From positions 1,612,001-1,676,000 of the forward strand of contig NZ_BAAAPK010000001.1 of the NCBI RefSeq assembly GCF_039531105.1: a stretch of DNA of 64,000 nt. Direction: 5' to 3'. Origin of the DNA: Microbacterium lacus (lineage in GTDB: Bacteria; Actinomycetota; Actinomycetes; Actinomycetales; Microbacteriaceae). Positions 17,567-26,160 of the stretch are shown piece by piece. A program made the position numbers and the translations under genes. Below the pieces are notes generated by a model. The model ran no database searches. It had not been told where the DNA came from and saw only the letters and a list, made by a program, of their open reading frames with translations. The first letter of the stretch is position 1. Every line of letters begins with the position of its first letter.

Positions 17567-19164
17567 GACGCTGCTCCCTTCCGCGCGGTGGCGGGTTTCT
17601 CGCCGGAGGGCGGGTACGGGGGCCAGGCGGCGAAGTCATCGGGGGAGCGGCGCCAGCGGAACATCGGCAGCACGATCGCCGCGACGACGATGAACGCGAT
17701 CGTGCCCCAGCCGACGACACCGAGGTACCACGCGGGCATGTCCGCGTAGCCGTCGACGATCAGGGTCACGATGCGCTGGATGAGCATGTAGGCGAGGATC
17801 ACCGGCGCGAGGACGCCCACGAGCAGCACCCAGATCCTGCCGACCTGGAACGTCGACACCGCGTTGAGGTGGTACCGCAGCTCGGGTCCCTTCCGCAGCA
17901 CCCAGACGACCAGGATCGTCGCGAGCACAGCGGAGGCGACGATGCCGATGTTGTTCGCCCACTGGTCGGCCACGTCGAGGGCGAGGAGGCCGGTCGTCGT
18001 GGAGAAGAGCAGGATCGACAGGATCGCCGACACGACGCCGACGCCCACCGCAGCCCCGCGAGGCGTCAGCGCGAACTTCTCCTGCACGGCGGCCGAGACC
18101 ACCTGCAGCACCGAGATGAGGGACGTGAACCCCGCCATCACGAGAGAGCCGAAGAAGAGGATGCCGAAGATCGGGCCGCCGGGCATCTCGGACACGATCG
18201 CGGGGAAGGTGATGAAGGACAGCCCGACGCCGGTAAGGCCTTCGAGCTCGGAGACGGCGACGTTCTGCTGGTAGGCGAAGAAGCCGAGGGTCGCGAAGAC
18301 GCCGATGCCGGCGAGGATCTCGAACGACGAGTTCGCGAAGGCCACGACGAGGCCCGGCCCGGTGAGGTTCGATCGACGCTTGCGGTACGAGGCGTAGGTG
18401 ATCATGATGCCGAACGCGATCGAGAGCGAGAAGAAGATCTGGCTGTACGCGGCGATCCAGACGTTCGGGTCGCCGAGAGCTGCCCAGTTCGGAGTGAAGA
18501 GGGCGTTCAGCCCCTCCGCGGCGCCGTCGAGGAACAGGGCGCGGACGACGAGGATCATGAAGGCGACGACGAGCAACGGCAGGAAGACGACGTTGACTCG
18601 CTGCAGCCCCTTGGCGACGCCGAGCGCGAGCACGACGATCGCGGCGACCCACACGAGCGCGAGGGGGAGGAGCACTCCCGGCACGAAGTCGAGGCTGAAC
18701 CCGGGATCGGCGACCTGCAGGTATTCGCCGGTGAGGAATCCCGCCGGGTCGTCGCCCCACCGCAGGTCGAACGAGAACACGAAGTAGCTGAGCGCCCAGG
18801 CGATCACCGCCGTGTAGTACAGGCCGATCACGAAGGCGATCGCGACCTGGAACCACCCGAGGGATTCCGTCCATCGGCGGGCGCGGCCGCCCAGGCGACG
18901 GAACGCCGTCGGTGCGGAGCCGCGGAAGCGGTGGCCGATCGCGTAGTCGAGGAAGAGGATCGGGATGCCGGCGGTGATGAGCGCCACGAGGTAGGGGATG
19001 AGGAACGCCCCACCGCCGTTCTCGTAGGCGACACCGGGGAAGCGCCAGATGTTGCCGAGGCCAACCGCGGAGCCGATCGCGGCGAGGATGAAACCGACTT
19101 GGCCGGTCCATTCCTCGCGGGGCTGCGCTCCAGCAGCGGGCGGTTCGCTCTTCACGTCGGTCAT
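17563..19164 (-). CDS. metP: sodium:neurotransmitter-symporter family transporter (MetP-like)
   Basis: This 533-residue, roughly twelve-helix NSS transporter has the family signature AIGSAVGLGNIWRFPGVAYENG at helix 1, here holding the Na+ and substrate sites. ATG 19164 is preferred because GAGGAG lies eight bases upstream and the protein then begins MTDVKSEPP; the longer open frame is not used. With the coupled small subunit it probably imports methionine or another amino acid. The substrate is inferred from Corynebacterium MetPS only. Confidence 0.85.
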   Translation of the reverse strand: MTDVKSEPPAAGAQPREEWTGQVGFILAAIGSAVGLGNIWRFPGVAYENGGGAFLIPYLVALITAGIPILFLDYAIGHRFRGSAPTAFRRLGGRARRWTESLGWFQVAIAFVIGLYYTAVIAWALSYFVFSFDLRWGDDPAGFLTGEYLQVADPGFSLDFVPGVLLPLALVWVAAIVVLALGVAKGLQRVNVVFLPLLVVAFMILVVRALFLDGAAEGLNALFTPNWAALGDPNVWIAAYSQIFFSLSIAFGIMITYASYRKRRSNLTGPGLVVAFANSSFEILAGIGVFATLGFFAYQQNVAVSELEGLTGVGLSFITFPAIVSEMPGGPIFGILFFGSLVMAGFTSLISVLQVVSAAVQEKFALTPRGAAVGVGVVSAILSILLFSTTTGLLALDVADQWANNIGIVASAVLATILVVWVLRKGPELRYHLNAVSTFQVGRIWVLLVGVLAPVILAYMLIQRIVTLIVDGYADMPAWYLGVVGWGTIAFIVVAAIVLPMFRWRRSPDDFAAWPPYPPSGEKPATARKGAAS

Positions 19165-19288
19165 GAGGCTCTCCTCGTGTGCGGTCGCTGGGGGGCGAAG
19201 CTCGTCGGTACGCCGCACGCTACCAGTCCGCCCCGGCGGGTGTCGGGTAGCGGGAATCCGGGGTGCGTCGGGCGTGTTGACGAGGGTC

Positions 19289-20383
19289 ATGCGTGCTGTC
19301 CCGGTCGAGGTCGTCGTGATCGGCGCGGGCCAGGCCGGGCTGTCGGCGGCCTATCACCTGCGTCGGCGCGGCTTCACGCCGTGGCCGGGCGAGGGTGCCG
19401 GAGCGGAGAGCTTCGTCGTGCTGGATGCCGACACTGAGCCGGGCGGCGCGTGGCAGCACCGCTGGGCGAGTCTGCGGATGGCGACCGTGAACGGCATCCA
19501 CGAGCTGCCCGGCTTCCCTGTGCCGCCCGCCGATCCGGCGGCGTCGAGCCGCGACGTGCTGCCTGCTTACTTCCGTTCCTACGAGGACGAGTTCGATCTG
19601 CAGGTGCGGCGGCCGGTGAAGGTGACCGGTGTCGCGCGCGAGGACGACGATCCGGAAGGCCGCCTGCTCGTGCGGACGGATCAGGGGGAGTGGGCGGCAC
19701 GATTCGTGATCAATGCGACCGGAACGTGGACGCGGCCGTTCTGGCCGTACTACCCGGGTCAGAGCAGCTTCCGCGGGCGACAGCTGCACGTCGCCGACTA
19801 CGTCTCGGCGGACGAGTTCGCCGGTCAGCGCGTCGTGATCGTGGGAGCGGGGATCTCGGCGGTGCAGCTCCTCGACGAGATCTCGCACGTGGCCGAGACG
19901 TTCTGGGTCACGAGGCGCGAGCCGGACTGGTCGGACGAGGCCTTCGACATCCCGGCACGCGTCGCCGCGATCGCCGGCGTGGAAGATCGGGTGCGGCGCG
20001 GGCTTCCGCCGGGGAGCGTCATCTCCGTCACGGGAATGCACTGGACGCCGTGGGCGCGCGCCGCGCAGGCGCGGGGCGTGCTGGTTCGGCATCCGATGTT
20101 CACCGCGATCGAGCCGGACGGCGTCCGCATGCCTGACGGAACGCTCGTCGAAGCGGACGTCATCCTCTGGGCGACCGGATTCCGACCCGCCGTCGACCAC
20201 CTCGCGCCGCTGAAGCTGCGCACCAAGGACGGCGGAATCCGGGTGGCCGACGGGCGCGCGCTGGACGAGCCGCGCCTCTTCCTCATCGGCTACGGCCCGT
20301 CGCAGTCCACCGTCGGGGCGAATCGGGCGGGGCGCGCCGCCGTGCGGGCGATCGTGGCGGATCGTGCGAGAGTGGCGGCGTGA
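19289..20383 (+). CDS. flavin-dependent monooxygenase-like oxidoreductase
   Basis: The 364-residue protein has an N-terminal FAD-binding Rossmann motif VVIGAGQAGLSAAYHL and a second dinucleotide motif VVIVGAGISAVQLL at about 190, plus a late ATGFRPAVDHL motif, as in CzcO/flavin-containing monooxygenases. Such enzymes use NADPH and O2 to oxidise small substrates or act as reductases. ATG 19289 is chosen as the start nearest the FAD motif; GTG 19274 is an alternative. The next gene overlaps by four bases. Confidence 0.82.
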   Translation: MRAVPVEVVVIGAGQAGLSAAYHLRRRGFTPWPGEGAGAESFVVLDADTEPGGAWQHRWASLRMATVNGIHELPGFPVPPADPAASSRDVLPAYFRSYEDEFDLQVRRPVKVTGVAREDDDPEGRLLVRTDQGEWAARFVINATGTWTRPFWPYYPGQSSFRGRQLHVADYVSADEFAGQRVVIVGAGISAVQLLDEISHVAETFWVTRREPDWSDEAFDIPARVAAIAGVEDRVRRGLPPGSVISVTGMHWTPWARAAQARGVLVRHPMFTAIEPDGVRMPDGTLVEADVILWATGFRPAVDHLAPLKLRTKDGGIRVADGRALDEPRLFLIGYGPSQSTVGANRAGRAAVRAIVADRARVAA

Positions 20384-20793
20384 GCTTCGGTCGCGCCGCG
20401 TCGGCATCCGCCCGCCCGAACGGGATGGATCCGTGTCCCTGCGGCAGCGGTGCATCCTTCGACGGATGCTGCGCCCCGATGCTTCGCGGCGAATCGTCGC
20501 CGACACCCGAGCAGTTGATGCGCTCGCGCTATACGGCCTTCGTCGTCGGGGACACGGCACACCTCGCGCGATCGTGGCACCCGCGTACGCGTCCGGAGGA
20601 GATCGCGATCGATCCTGACGTGCAGTGGACGGGCCTGCAGATCATCGACGCCCCGCCTGCGGACGGCGACACCGGTGTCGTGGAGTTCCGCGCGGAGTGG
20701 ATCCAGGACGGTGACCGGGGAGCCCTGCACGAGCGCAGCCGATTCGTCAGGCTGCGGGGCCGCTGGGTGTACGTGGACGGCGACGTGCGCTGA
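20380..20793 (+). CDS. YchJ/UPF0225 family protein with SEC-C-like metal motif
   Basis: This 137-residue protein has the N-terminal Zn-binding motif CPCGSGASFDGCC and the conserved MRSRYTAFVVGD and ARSWHP blocks of the YchJ family, which has an NTF2-like fold. The biochemical role is unknown. Its GTG start overlaps the stop of the oxidoreductase (GTGA), so it is co-translated with it. Confidence 0.88.
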   Translation: MSFGRAASASARPNGMDPCPCGSGASFDGCCAPMLRGESSPTPEQLMRSRYTAFVVGDTAHLARSWHPRTRPEEIAIDPDVQWTGLQIIDAPPADGDTGVVEFRAEWIQDGDRGALHERSRFVRLRGRWVYVDGDVR

Positions 20794-20830
20794 CGGCCCT
20801 CGCCCCGGCGTTCGTGCGTACCGTTGATAC

Positions 20831-21328
20831 ATGGCTCGCCCGATCCGTCTTCCCGTCAGCCCCGGCCAGGAATCCGTCTGGGACTACCCCCGTCCACCTC
20901 GCATCGAGCGCGTCGACAAGCGTGTGACGATCGATCTCGGCGGACAGCGCATCCTCGACACGGGCGATGTCGTCCGTGTTCTCGAGACCAGCCATCCGCC
21001 GGTCTACTACGTGCCGATCGCTGCGTTCGCCGACGGTGCGCTCGTGCCGGCGCGCGGTTCGTCGTTCTGCGAGTTCAAGGGTGCCGCACGCTATTTCGAC
21101 GTCGTCGGCGGCGGGCTGACCGCCGAGGGGGCGGCGTGGAATTATCCGACCCCGTCGCCCGGGTACGAGCTGCTGCGAGACCGTGTGGCCGTGTACGCCG
21201 GGCGGATGGATCGATGCACGGTCGACGGCGAAATCGTGGTGCCTCAGCCCGGCGGGTTCTACGGCGGGTGGATCACGTCGGAGATCGTCGGGCCCTTCAA
21301 GGGCGAGCCGGGCACGATGGGCTGGTAA
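20831..21328 (+). CDS. DUF427 domain protein
   Basis: This 165-residue protein has two related beta-rich halves; conserved blocks include YYVPIAAFADGAL, FCEFKGAARYFDV, AAWNYPTPSPGYE and RVAVYAGRMD. This matches DUF427. The function of the family is not established. ATG 20831 is six bases after the TACCGT -10 box that begins at 20819. Confidence 0.88.
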   Translation: MARPIRLPVSPGQESVWDYPRPPRIERVDKRVTIDLGGQRILDTGDVVRVLETSHPPVYYVPIAAFADGALVPARGSSFCEFKGAARYFDVVGGGLTAEGAAWNYPTPSPGYELLRDRVAVYAGRMDRCTVDGEIVVPQPGGFYGGWITSEIVGPFKGEPGTMGW

Positions 21329-21487
21329 GCGCGGCCGGGACCCGACCGGATGCTGAACCTCCGGGTTGGGCCGGGCTGGTTCGCCGGCGTCGCGTGCGTG
21401 CTTCTGCCTCTGAGCGCAGGCACGGCGACCGGCATCCGTGTCGTCGAAGACGCTCGCCGCTGTCGCGTCGGTGAGTAGGTTGTGTCC

Positions 21488-21976
21488 GTGAGCATGCAGC
21501 GGAGTCTGGCCGCAGACGGGCCGGCACCCGAGATCGCTTCCGAGCTCGCCCTGTTCGGGCGATTCGTCGGTGAGTGGGAGATCCGCAACGCGCTCTACAG
21601 CGAGTCTGCCGGGACCTGGTCAAAGAGCGATTTGCTGTGGAGCTTCGACTGGATCATCGGTGGTCGAGGAATCCAGGACGTGATTGTCGATGCGAGTGGG
21701 TCCGCACTGGGTACGACCGTCCGCACGTGGGACTCGCGGATCGGATGGCGTGTGGTTTGGTTCTGCCCGCGCGCGGACGAACATGTCGTTCTCACCGCGA
21801 GGGCTTCCGAGGACAGGATCGAGCTCGACGGAGTACAGGCTGACGGCCGTCGTGTGAGGTGGACCTTCAGCGACATCGCACCGGAATCCTTCGCCTGGGA
21901 CGGTTGGTGTTCCAACGACGGCGGCAGGACGTGGTGGCATGAACAGCACATGGATGCGCGGCGTTTGGTCGGCTGA
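21488..21976 (+). CDS. hypothetical protein, DUF1579-like
   Basis: The 162-residue protein reads LFGRFVGEWEIRNALY, WIIGGRGIQDV, GTTVRTWDSRIGWRVVWF and VRWTFSDIAPESFAWDG. This is the pattern of small lipocalin-like DUF1579 proteins, which hold a beta-barrel. GTG 21488 is preferred over the in-frame GTG 21482 because TAGGTT at 21476-21481 lies six bases before it, as in other leaderless genes here. Function unknown. Confidence 0.7.
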   Translation: MSMQRSLAADGPAPEIASELALFGRFVGEWEIRNALYSESAGTWSKSDLLWSFDWIIGGRGIQDVIVDASGSALGTTVRTWDSRIGWRVVWFCPRADEHVVLTARASEDRIELDGVQADGRRVRWTFSDIAPESFAWDGWCSNDGGRTWWHEQHMDARRLVG

Positions 21977-22168
21977 ACGACCGGCTGACGGGACCTGGCG
22001 CGCGATTCGTCCTGGGCGTTGCAGCGGTCGCGATGATCGCCGGCACTGCGCTGCATCCGGGCCTGGCCATCAACACCCTTCCGGCTGCTGGACTCTTGGC
22101 AGCCGCTTCCGTCCCGTGCCCCAAGACACCCGAGGGAAGTTCGGTGAGTGACCGGCTCGCGGTCGTGA
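21977..22168 (+). other. gap with possible coding remnant
   Basis: One frame across this gap reads as a hydrophobic stretch (ARFVLGVAAVAMIAGTALHP, then LPAAGLLAAASV) ending in a TGA at 22198-22200. No start with a ribosome site or -10 box precedes it. It may be the tail of a broken membrane-protein gene, or chance. Confidence 0.2.
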
Positions 22169-22906
22169 CTAGCCCCCTGCAGACTGCCGCTGCTCCCTGA
22201 GAAGGGTGTGGAGTCGTCCTGACCCCTCGAGGAGGGCGAGGCTGCGATGGGCGAGGTCTGACAGTCGTTCGTCGAGAAGCGACCGTGCTTCTGTCGTCAG
22301 CCCCTGTTCGCGCAGTTGGGCGAGGACGCTCGATATCCGCGGGATGCGATAGCCACCAGCGCGGAGCGCTGCGACGATCCGCGCCTCAGTGATGGCCCTA
22401 GCGCTGTACCGACGGGTCTGCGAGCGGCTGATCCGGTCGGGGTTGACGAGTCCTTCGTGCTCCCAATGACGCAGTGCCGACGAGCGAACGCCGAGAGCTT
22501 CTGCGAGCTCGCTGATCGTCATGGAGTCGCTGTCGTCGAAGACATGGGTGGTGTCGGCGAGAACGGCATCCAGACCGCGACGTGCTTCACGAATCTCGTG
22601 CCGACTGCGGGCGAGCTGAGCGTGCAGGTCGTCGATCGCCTCGGCCGCGGCCTCCAGAGTGCCGTGGATGAGCGTGGGCATCAGCTGTCGCGCCGGCACA
22701 GGGCCGATCGCGGCGGCCAGGGCACGATATGCACGCAGCGCGATGACGTGGCGCTCCTGGTATCGCCGGTATCCGTTCGCACCGCGCTCGGCCGCGGGGA
22801 GAACGCCCAGCCGTTCGAGATCACGGACCTGTTGAGTGGAGTAGCCCACAGACCGGGCAACGGCAACTGTTGTGAGTCCCGGCTCTTGAGACTTCAGGTT
22901 CGTCAT
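22169..22906 (-). CDS. MerR-family regulator with two HTH domains in tandem
   Basis: The 245-residue protein carries two separate MerR DNA-binding regions. The first spans about residues 10-75 (LTTVAVARSVGYSTQQVRDL, GYRRYQ). The second spans about residues 130-200 (MTISELAEALGVRSSALRHW, RRYSARAITEARIV). Most MerR regulators have one such domain plus an effector tail. No cysteine-rich metal loop is seen. Start is ATG 22906 with GGGGAG upstream. The divergent neighbour encodes a DUF6194-like protein that shares the 55-base promoter region. Confidence 0.85.
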   Translation of the reverse strand: MTNLKSQEPGLTTVAVARSVGYSTQQVRDLERLGVLPAAERGANGYRRYQERHVIALRAYRALAAAIGPVPARQLMPTLIHGTLEAAAEAIDDLHAQLARSRHEIREARRGLDAVLADTTHVFDDSDSMTISELAEALGVRSSALRHWEHEGLVNPDRISRSQTRRYSARAITEARIVAALRAGGYRIPRISSVLAQLREQGLTTEARSLLDERLSDLAHRSLALLEGSGRLHTLLREQRQSAGG

Positions 22907-22961
22907 CGCAGCTCCCCTCGGTGCAATCTCCACACAAGCACGTGAAGGTGACGATTGAGGG

Positions 22962-23408
22962 ATGGAGATGAATGAGATCGTCGATGTCGTCAGCGGTTTC
23001 GAGGGTGTGCTCGTGATCATTCCGGGCGAGGGGAGCGGATCACCGGAATTGGCGTGGGGTGATGCGTTCTTCTACTACGCCCCGGATGGGGTGATGCCTG
23101 ACCGGATGCAGCCGTACGGGACGATCGTGACGAAGAACTACCCGGATGACGAGGAATCGAGACTCGACGAGCCTGGCCGATTCCGCGTGAACATCCACGT
23201 CGGACGCGACCGCGCAGTCCACATTGTCCAAGATGGTGCGAGCCCCGCGGATGCCGACGTATTCGTTTCGCACCCGGTGTACGGGGCCGCGGGTTGGGTG
23301 TCGGTGGTCAACCCGGCGACCTCGACATCGGGCCTTGTCGTCTCGCTGCTGCGGGATGCGCATGAAGCGGCTCGATCGCGCGCCCATCGTCGGTCCACTA
23401 CCGCGTGA
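22962..23408 (+). CDS. DUF6194-like protein
   Basis: This 148-residue protein reads GVLVIIPGEGSGSPELAWGD, YYAPDGVMPDRMQPYGTIVT, RFRVNIHVGRD and PVYGAAGWVSVVNPA, the pattern of the DUF6194 family found in actinobacteria. Starts at 22962 (MEMNEI) or 22968 are both possible. Function unknown; the divergent MerR gene is the likely regulator. Confidence 0.72.
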   Translation: MEMNEIVDVVSGFEGVLVIIPGEGSGSPELAWGDAFFYYAPDGVMPDRMQPYGTIVTKNYPDDEESRLDEPGRFRVNIHVGRDRAVHIVQDGASPADADVFVSHPVYGAAGWVSVVNPATSTSGLVVSLLRDAHEAARSRAHRRSTTA

Positions 23409-23472
23409 GAAAGCCACCGCAGTCAGCTGCGGCGAGGAAATCGGCGCAGCATAGGGAGCTCCTCGGTTCGAC

Positions 23473-23492
23473 ACTTCGGTCTGCACCGAAGT
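23473..23492. promoter_or_regulatory. perfect palindrome, probable ArsR-type operator
   Basis: ACTTCGGT-CTGC-ACCGAAGT forms an 8-bp palindrome with a 4-base centre. It overlaps the expected -35 position of the promoter whose -10 box TAACCT is at 23503-23508, just before the OsmC gene. The operon ends in an ArsR-type gene that could bind it. Confidence 0.6.
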
Positions 23493-23514
23493 ATTGCGGT
23501 TCTAACCTCTCGAC

Positions 23515-23961
23515 ATGACCACTCATCTGTACGAGAGCACATTGAACTGGCAGGGCCGAACGGACTCCTACGAGAACTACGGGCGTCGCCACGAGGTAGC
23601 CGTTGCGGGCAGCGTGTTGACGATGAGCGCGGATGCCGCTTTTCACGGCGACCCTGGTCTTCCCAACCCGGAACAGCTCGTCGTCGCCGCCGCGAGCTCG
23701 TGCCAGCTGCTCTCGTTCCTCGCAGTGGCGGCTCATGCAGGGGTGGAAGTCTTGGAGTATGAGGATGCGGCATCCGGCGAGATGTCGAGTGAAGACCTTC
23801 CGATGCGGCTGACCAACATCGTCCTTCGCCCGCGGATCGTCGTCCACGGCGCCAGCGCCTACCGGGTGGGGAGGCTGGTGCGCAAAGCGCACGACCAGTG
23901 CTACGTCGCCAACAGCCTCGGGGCGGACGTCATCGTTGAGCCCTCGATCGAGACGGTGTGA
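23515..23961 (+). CDS. OsmC family protein
   Basis: This 148-residue OsmC/Ohr-like protein has NPEQLVVAAASSCQLLSFLA with the conserved cysteine and a later cysteine in HDQCYVANSLGADV, the pair usual for peroxide-reducing OsmC proteins. It probably removes organic hydroperoxides using a thiol donor. ATG 23515 is six bases after the -10 box TAACCT. It shares its stop base with the next start (TGATG), so it is coupled to the ACT-domain gene. Confidence 0.88.
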   Translation: MTTHLYESTLNWQGRTDSYENYGRRHEVAVAGSVLTMSADAAFHGDPGLPNPEQLVVAAASSCQLLSFLAVAAHAGVEVLEYEDAASGEMSSEDLPMRLTNIVLRPRIVVHGASAYRVGRLVRKAHDQCYVANSLGADVIVEPSIETV

Positions 23962-24326
23962 TGTTCGACATCGAGATCCCAGCTCCTCACGGAGCCGAAT
24001 CGCTTGTACTGATCGGACGTGCGCTCGGCGGCGCTGGTGTCGGCCTCGAGGGTGGCGGGATGTGGTCGGGCACAGCCCACTACCTCATCGCCGATAGAGA
24101 CGCCGCCGTTCTCGCGCTCGTCGAGGCAGGACTCGGTACGCCGTTCGTGCGCCCCGTGGTGGTAGCCGAGTTGGATGCGGATGCTCCCGGTGCCCTGGGG
24201 CGCATGATGCAAGTCCTCGTCGATGCGGGAGTCACGCTTCACATCCAGTACAGCGACCACGACAACCGCAAAGTGCTCGTCGTCGATGACGTAGGGCGCG
24301 CACGCGAGGCGCTCGCTGGAGCATAG
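23961..24326 (+). CDS. ACT-domain-like protein
   Basis: The 121-residue protein contains FVRPVVVAELDADAPGALGR and MMQVLVDAGVTLHIQYSDHD, the pattern of an ACT small-molecule-binding domain. ACT domains commonly sense amino acids. Its ATG is formed inside the OsmC stop. Effector and partner are not known; the operon also holds an ArsR regulator. Confidence 0.7.
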   Translation: MFDIEIPAPHGAESLVLIGRALGGAGVGLEGGGMWSGTAHYLIADRDAAVLALVEAGLGTPFVRPVVVAELDADAPGALGRMMQVLVDAGVTLHIQYSDHDNRKVLVVDDVGRAREALAGA

Positions 24327-24330
24327 GAGC

Positions 24331-25017
24331 ATGAGTGGAGAGCCCGACATCTCAGTACCCGCGCGTGCGCTCGGTGACCCCGCGCGTGCCCTGATCGCGT
24401 CCGCACTCCTCGGCAATCGTCAGATACCCGCGAGCGATCTTGCGCGCGTGGCGGGCGTGTCCGCCTCGACCGCCAGCGAGCACCTTCGCATTCTGATGGA
24501 CGCGGGACTCCTCGATGTTCAGCAACGTGGCCGGAACAGGTTCTACCGTCTCGCTGGCGAAGGCGCCGCCCGGGCGGTGGAGGCGCTGCAGGGAATCGCA
24601 CCGTTTCGCGAAGTGCGCTCTCTTCGTCAGTCGACCATCTCGGCCGATCTCCGCCGCGCCCGAACCTGCTACGACCACCTCGCCGGCGATCTCGGTATGC
24701 GAATCACCGATCTTCTCACCCGTTCGGGACTTGTGACGCAACTCGCCGTGGGTCAGAGCGCTAATGCGCCGTCGCCGTTTCCTCAGGGAGGGCTCGTCGA
24801 CGCGCTGAACCTGCGGCCACCACGAGGAGCACGACCCTGGGCGCGTGGTTGCCTGGACTGGAGCAGCCGGCAGCCGCACGTCGCCGGACAACTCGGCGCG
24901 CAGGTGCTCGCGACGTTCGAAACGGAGGAGTGGGTGACCCGACGGGTCACCAGCCGGGCCGTGCGGCTGACTGCACGCGGGGAGGACATGCTGGTCGCCC
25001 TCGAAGGCCGAGGGTAG
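24331..25017 (+). CDS. ArsR-family transcriptional regulator
   Basis: The 228-residue protein has a winged-helix start (ALGDPARALIASALLGNRQI, SASTASEHLRILMDAGLLDV, RNRFYRLAG) and an extended C-terminal half with the recognisable CYDHLAGDLG segment found in a class of larger ArsR regulators. It follows the ACT gene by four bases and closes the operon. The palindrome in front of the operon suggests autoregulation. Confidence 0.85.
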   Translation: MSGEPDISVPARALGDPARALIASALLGNRQIPASDLARVAGVSASTASEHLRILMDAGLLDVQQRGRNRFYRLAGEGAARAVEALQGIAPFREVRSLRQSTISADLRRARTCYDHLAGDLGMRITDLLTRSGLVTQLAVGQSANAPSPFPQGGLVDALNLRPPRGARPWARGCLDWSSRQPHVAGQLGAQVLATFETEEWVTRRVTSRAVRLTARGEDMLVALEGRG

Positions 25018-25087
25018 TCGGCATCCTTCTCCCCAAACCGTGCCGGCTTTCGTTCGCCGGCGATGGCGGTGTCCCGGCGGTATCCTG

Positions 25088-25504
25088 TCAGGCGGCGGCT
25101 GTCGCGGCGATGCAGACGACGATGGCAGGGATGAGGACGACGGGCGCCATCAGGGCGTGCACGATCACTCGCCATCCGAGCCGCCCTGACAGGGCGACCT
25201 TGACCGCGGGTACGTAATCGCGCAGAGAGGGGTTCGTCTGGCCGGTGACTTTTCGCGAGCGTCGCACCATCGTGGCGTCACCGAAGCCGATGAAGGTGAG
25301 GAGGATGGCCACCCCGAGCCACCCCCATGCGACGGCACTGGTCGCGAGAAACAATGACCAGGGCACGAGGAACGCGACCATCATGAGGATGTGCGGGAGC
25401 ACGAGTTCCGCGTTCTGCCCGCGGGCGCGCCGCGCCCACGAGGTGAGCAGCGACAGTCCGAACGCTGCCTGGACCGCCCAGGCCAGCACCACGATGTAGG
25501 CCAT
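25088..25504 (-). CDS. small integral membrane protein
   Basis: The 138-residue protein has four predicted helices (AYIVVLAWAVQAAFGLSLLT, ILMMVAFLVPWSLFLATSAV, WLGVAILLTFIGFG and VIVHALMAPVVLIPAIVVCI). The family is not named here. ATG 25504 lies six bases after TAGTCT on its strand, and the operator at 25516-25529 lies immediately upstream. It is thus a probable target of the divergent TetR regulator. Confidence 0.78.
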   Translation of the reverse strand: MAYIVVLAWAVQAAFGLSLLTSWARRARGQNAELVLPHILMMVAFLVPWSLFLATSAVAWGWLGVAILLTFIGFGDATMVRRSRKVTGQTNPSLRDYVPAVKVALSGRLGWRVIVHALMAPVVLIPAIVVCIAATAAA

Positions 25505-25515
25505 AGCGGAAGACT

Positions 25516-25551
25516 ACTACTTTCGTAGTCCTGTGTCACTACGAATGTAGT
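25516..25551. promoter_or_regulatory. twin TetR-type operators
   Basis: Two 14-base palindromes, ACTAC-TTTC-GTAGT (25516-25529) and ACTAC-GAAT-GTAGT (25538-25551), are spaced 22 bases centre to centre, two turns of helix. The left one abuts the -10 box of the membrane-protein gene and the right one abuts TAGAGT before the TetR start. Confidence 0.8.
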
Positions 25552-25564
25552 ATAGAGTTCGAAG

Positions 25565-26116
25565 ATGCCCAGCACCCGTGACCGTGCGCTCGCCGCGGCC
25601 GTCCGTCTTGTCGGTGAGCAGGGGGTGCGGGCGCTCACCCACGCTCGCGTCGATGCCGCCGCTGCGCTTCCGCGGGGCTCGACCTCCAACTGGTTCCGCA
25701 CTCGTGACGCGCTCGTCGCCGGGGTGGTGGCGTGGATCGCCGATCAAGAACGCGGCGACCTCACCGAAGGCCTCGCCCGCGTGAGCACCGTCGACGACCT
25801 GGTCGACGCCATCGCCACCCTTCTCGAGGACGCGACCGGCCGCCACGCGGCACGCACACGAGCCCGGTACGCACTCTTCCTCGAAACGACGGCGACCCCG
25901 AACCGGCAGCCCTCGCTGCGCGTCGAAAGATCGCGATTCGAAACGCAGGTCCGTGACATCATGCTGTCCCTCCGCGCCACCGACCCTGAGCTCGCCACCA
26001 CGACCCTTTTTGCGGTGTCCGCGGGACTCATCGTCAACCGACTCACGATCGCACCTGATGCTCCGATCCGCCCGGCGATCGAGCTCGTCATCGGAGCCAT
26101 GTTCCCCGGACAGTGA
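25565..26116 (+). CDS. TetR-family regulator
   Basis: This 183-residue protein has a TetR HTH (ALAAAVRLVGEQGVRALTHA, GSTSNWFRTRDALVAG) and a helical ligand domain. ATG 25565 is six bases after TAGAGT (25553-25558). It is divergent from the small membrane protein, and the two promoters share twin palindromic sites, so repression of both genes is likely. The inducer is unknown. Confidence 0.88.
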   Translation: MPSTRDRALAAAVRLVGEQGVRALTHARVDAAAALPRGSTSNWFRTRDALVAGVVAWIADQERGDLTEGLARVSTVDDLVDAIATLLEDATGRHAARTRARYALFLETTATPNRQPSLRVERSRFETQVRDIMLSLRATDPELATTTLFAVSAGLIVNRLTIAPDAPIRPAIELVIGAMFPGQ

Positions 26117-26160
26117 TGCCGTGGAACGTCACGTCGCCGGCGCCGTCAGGGAGCGGTCGA

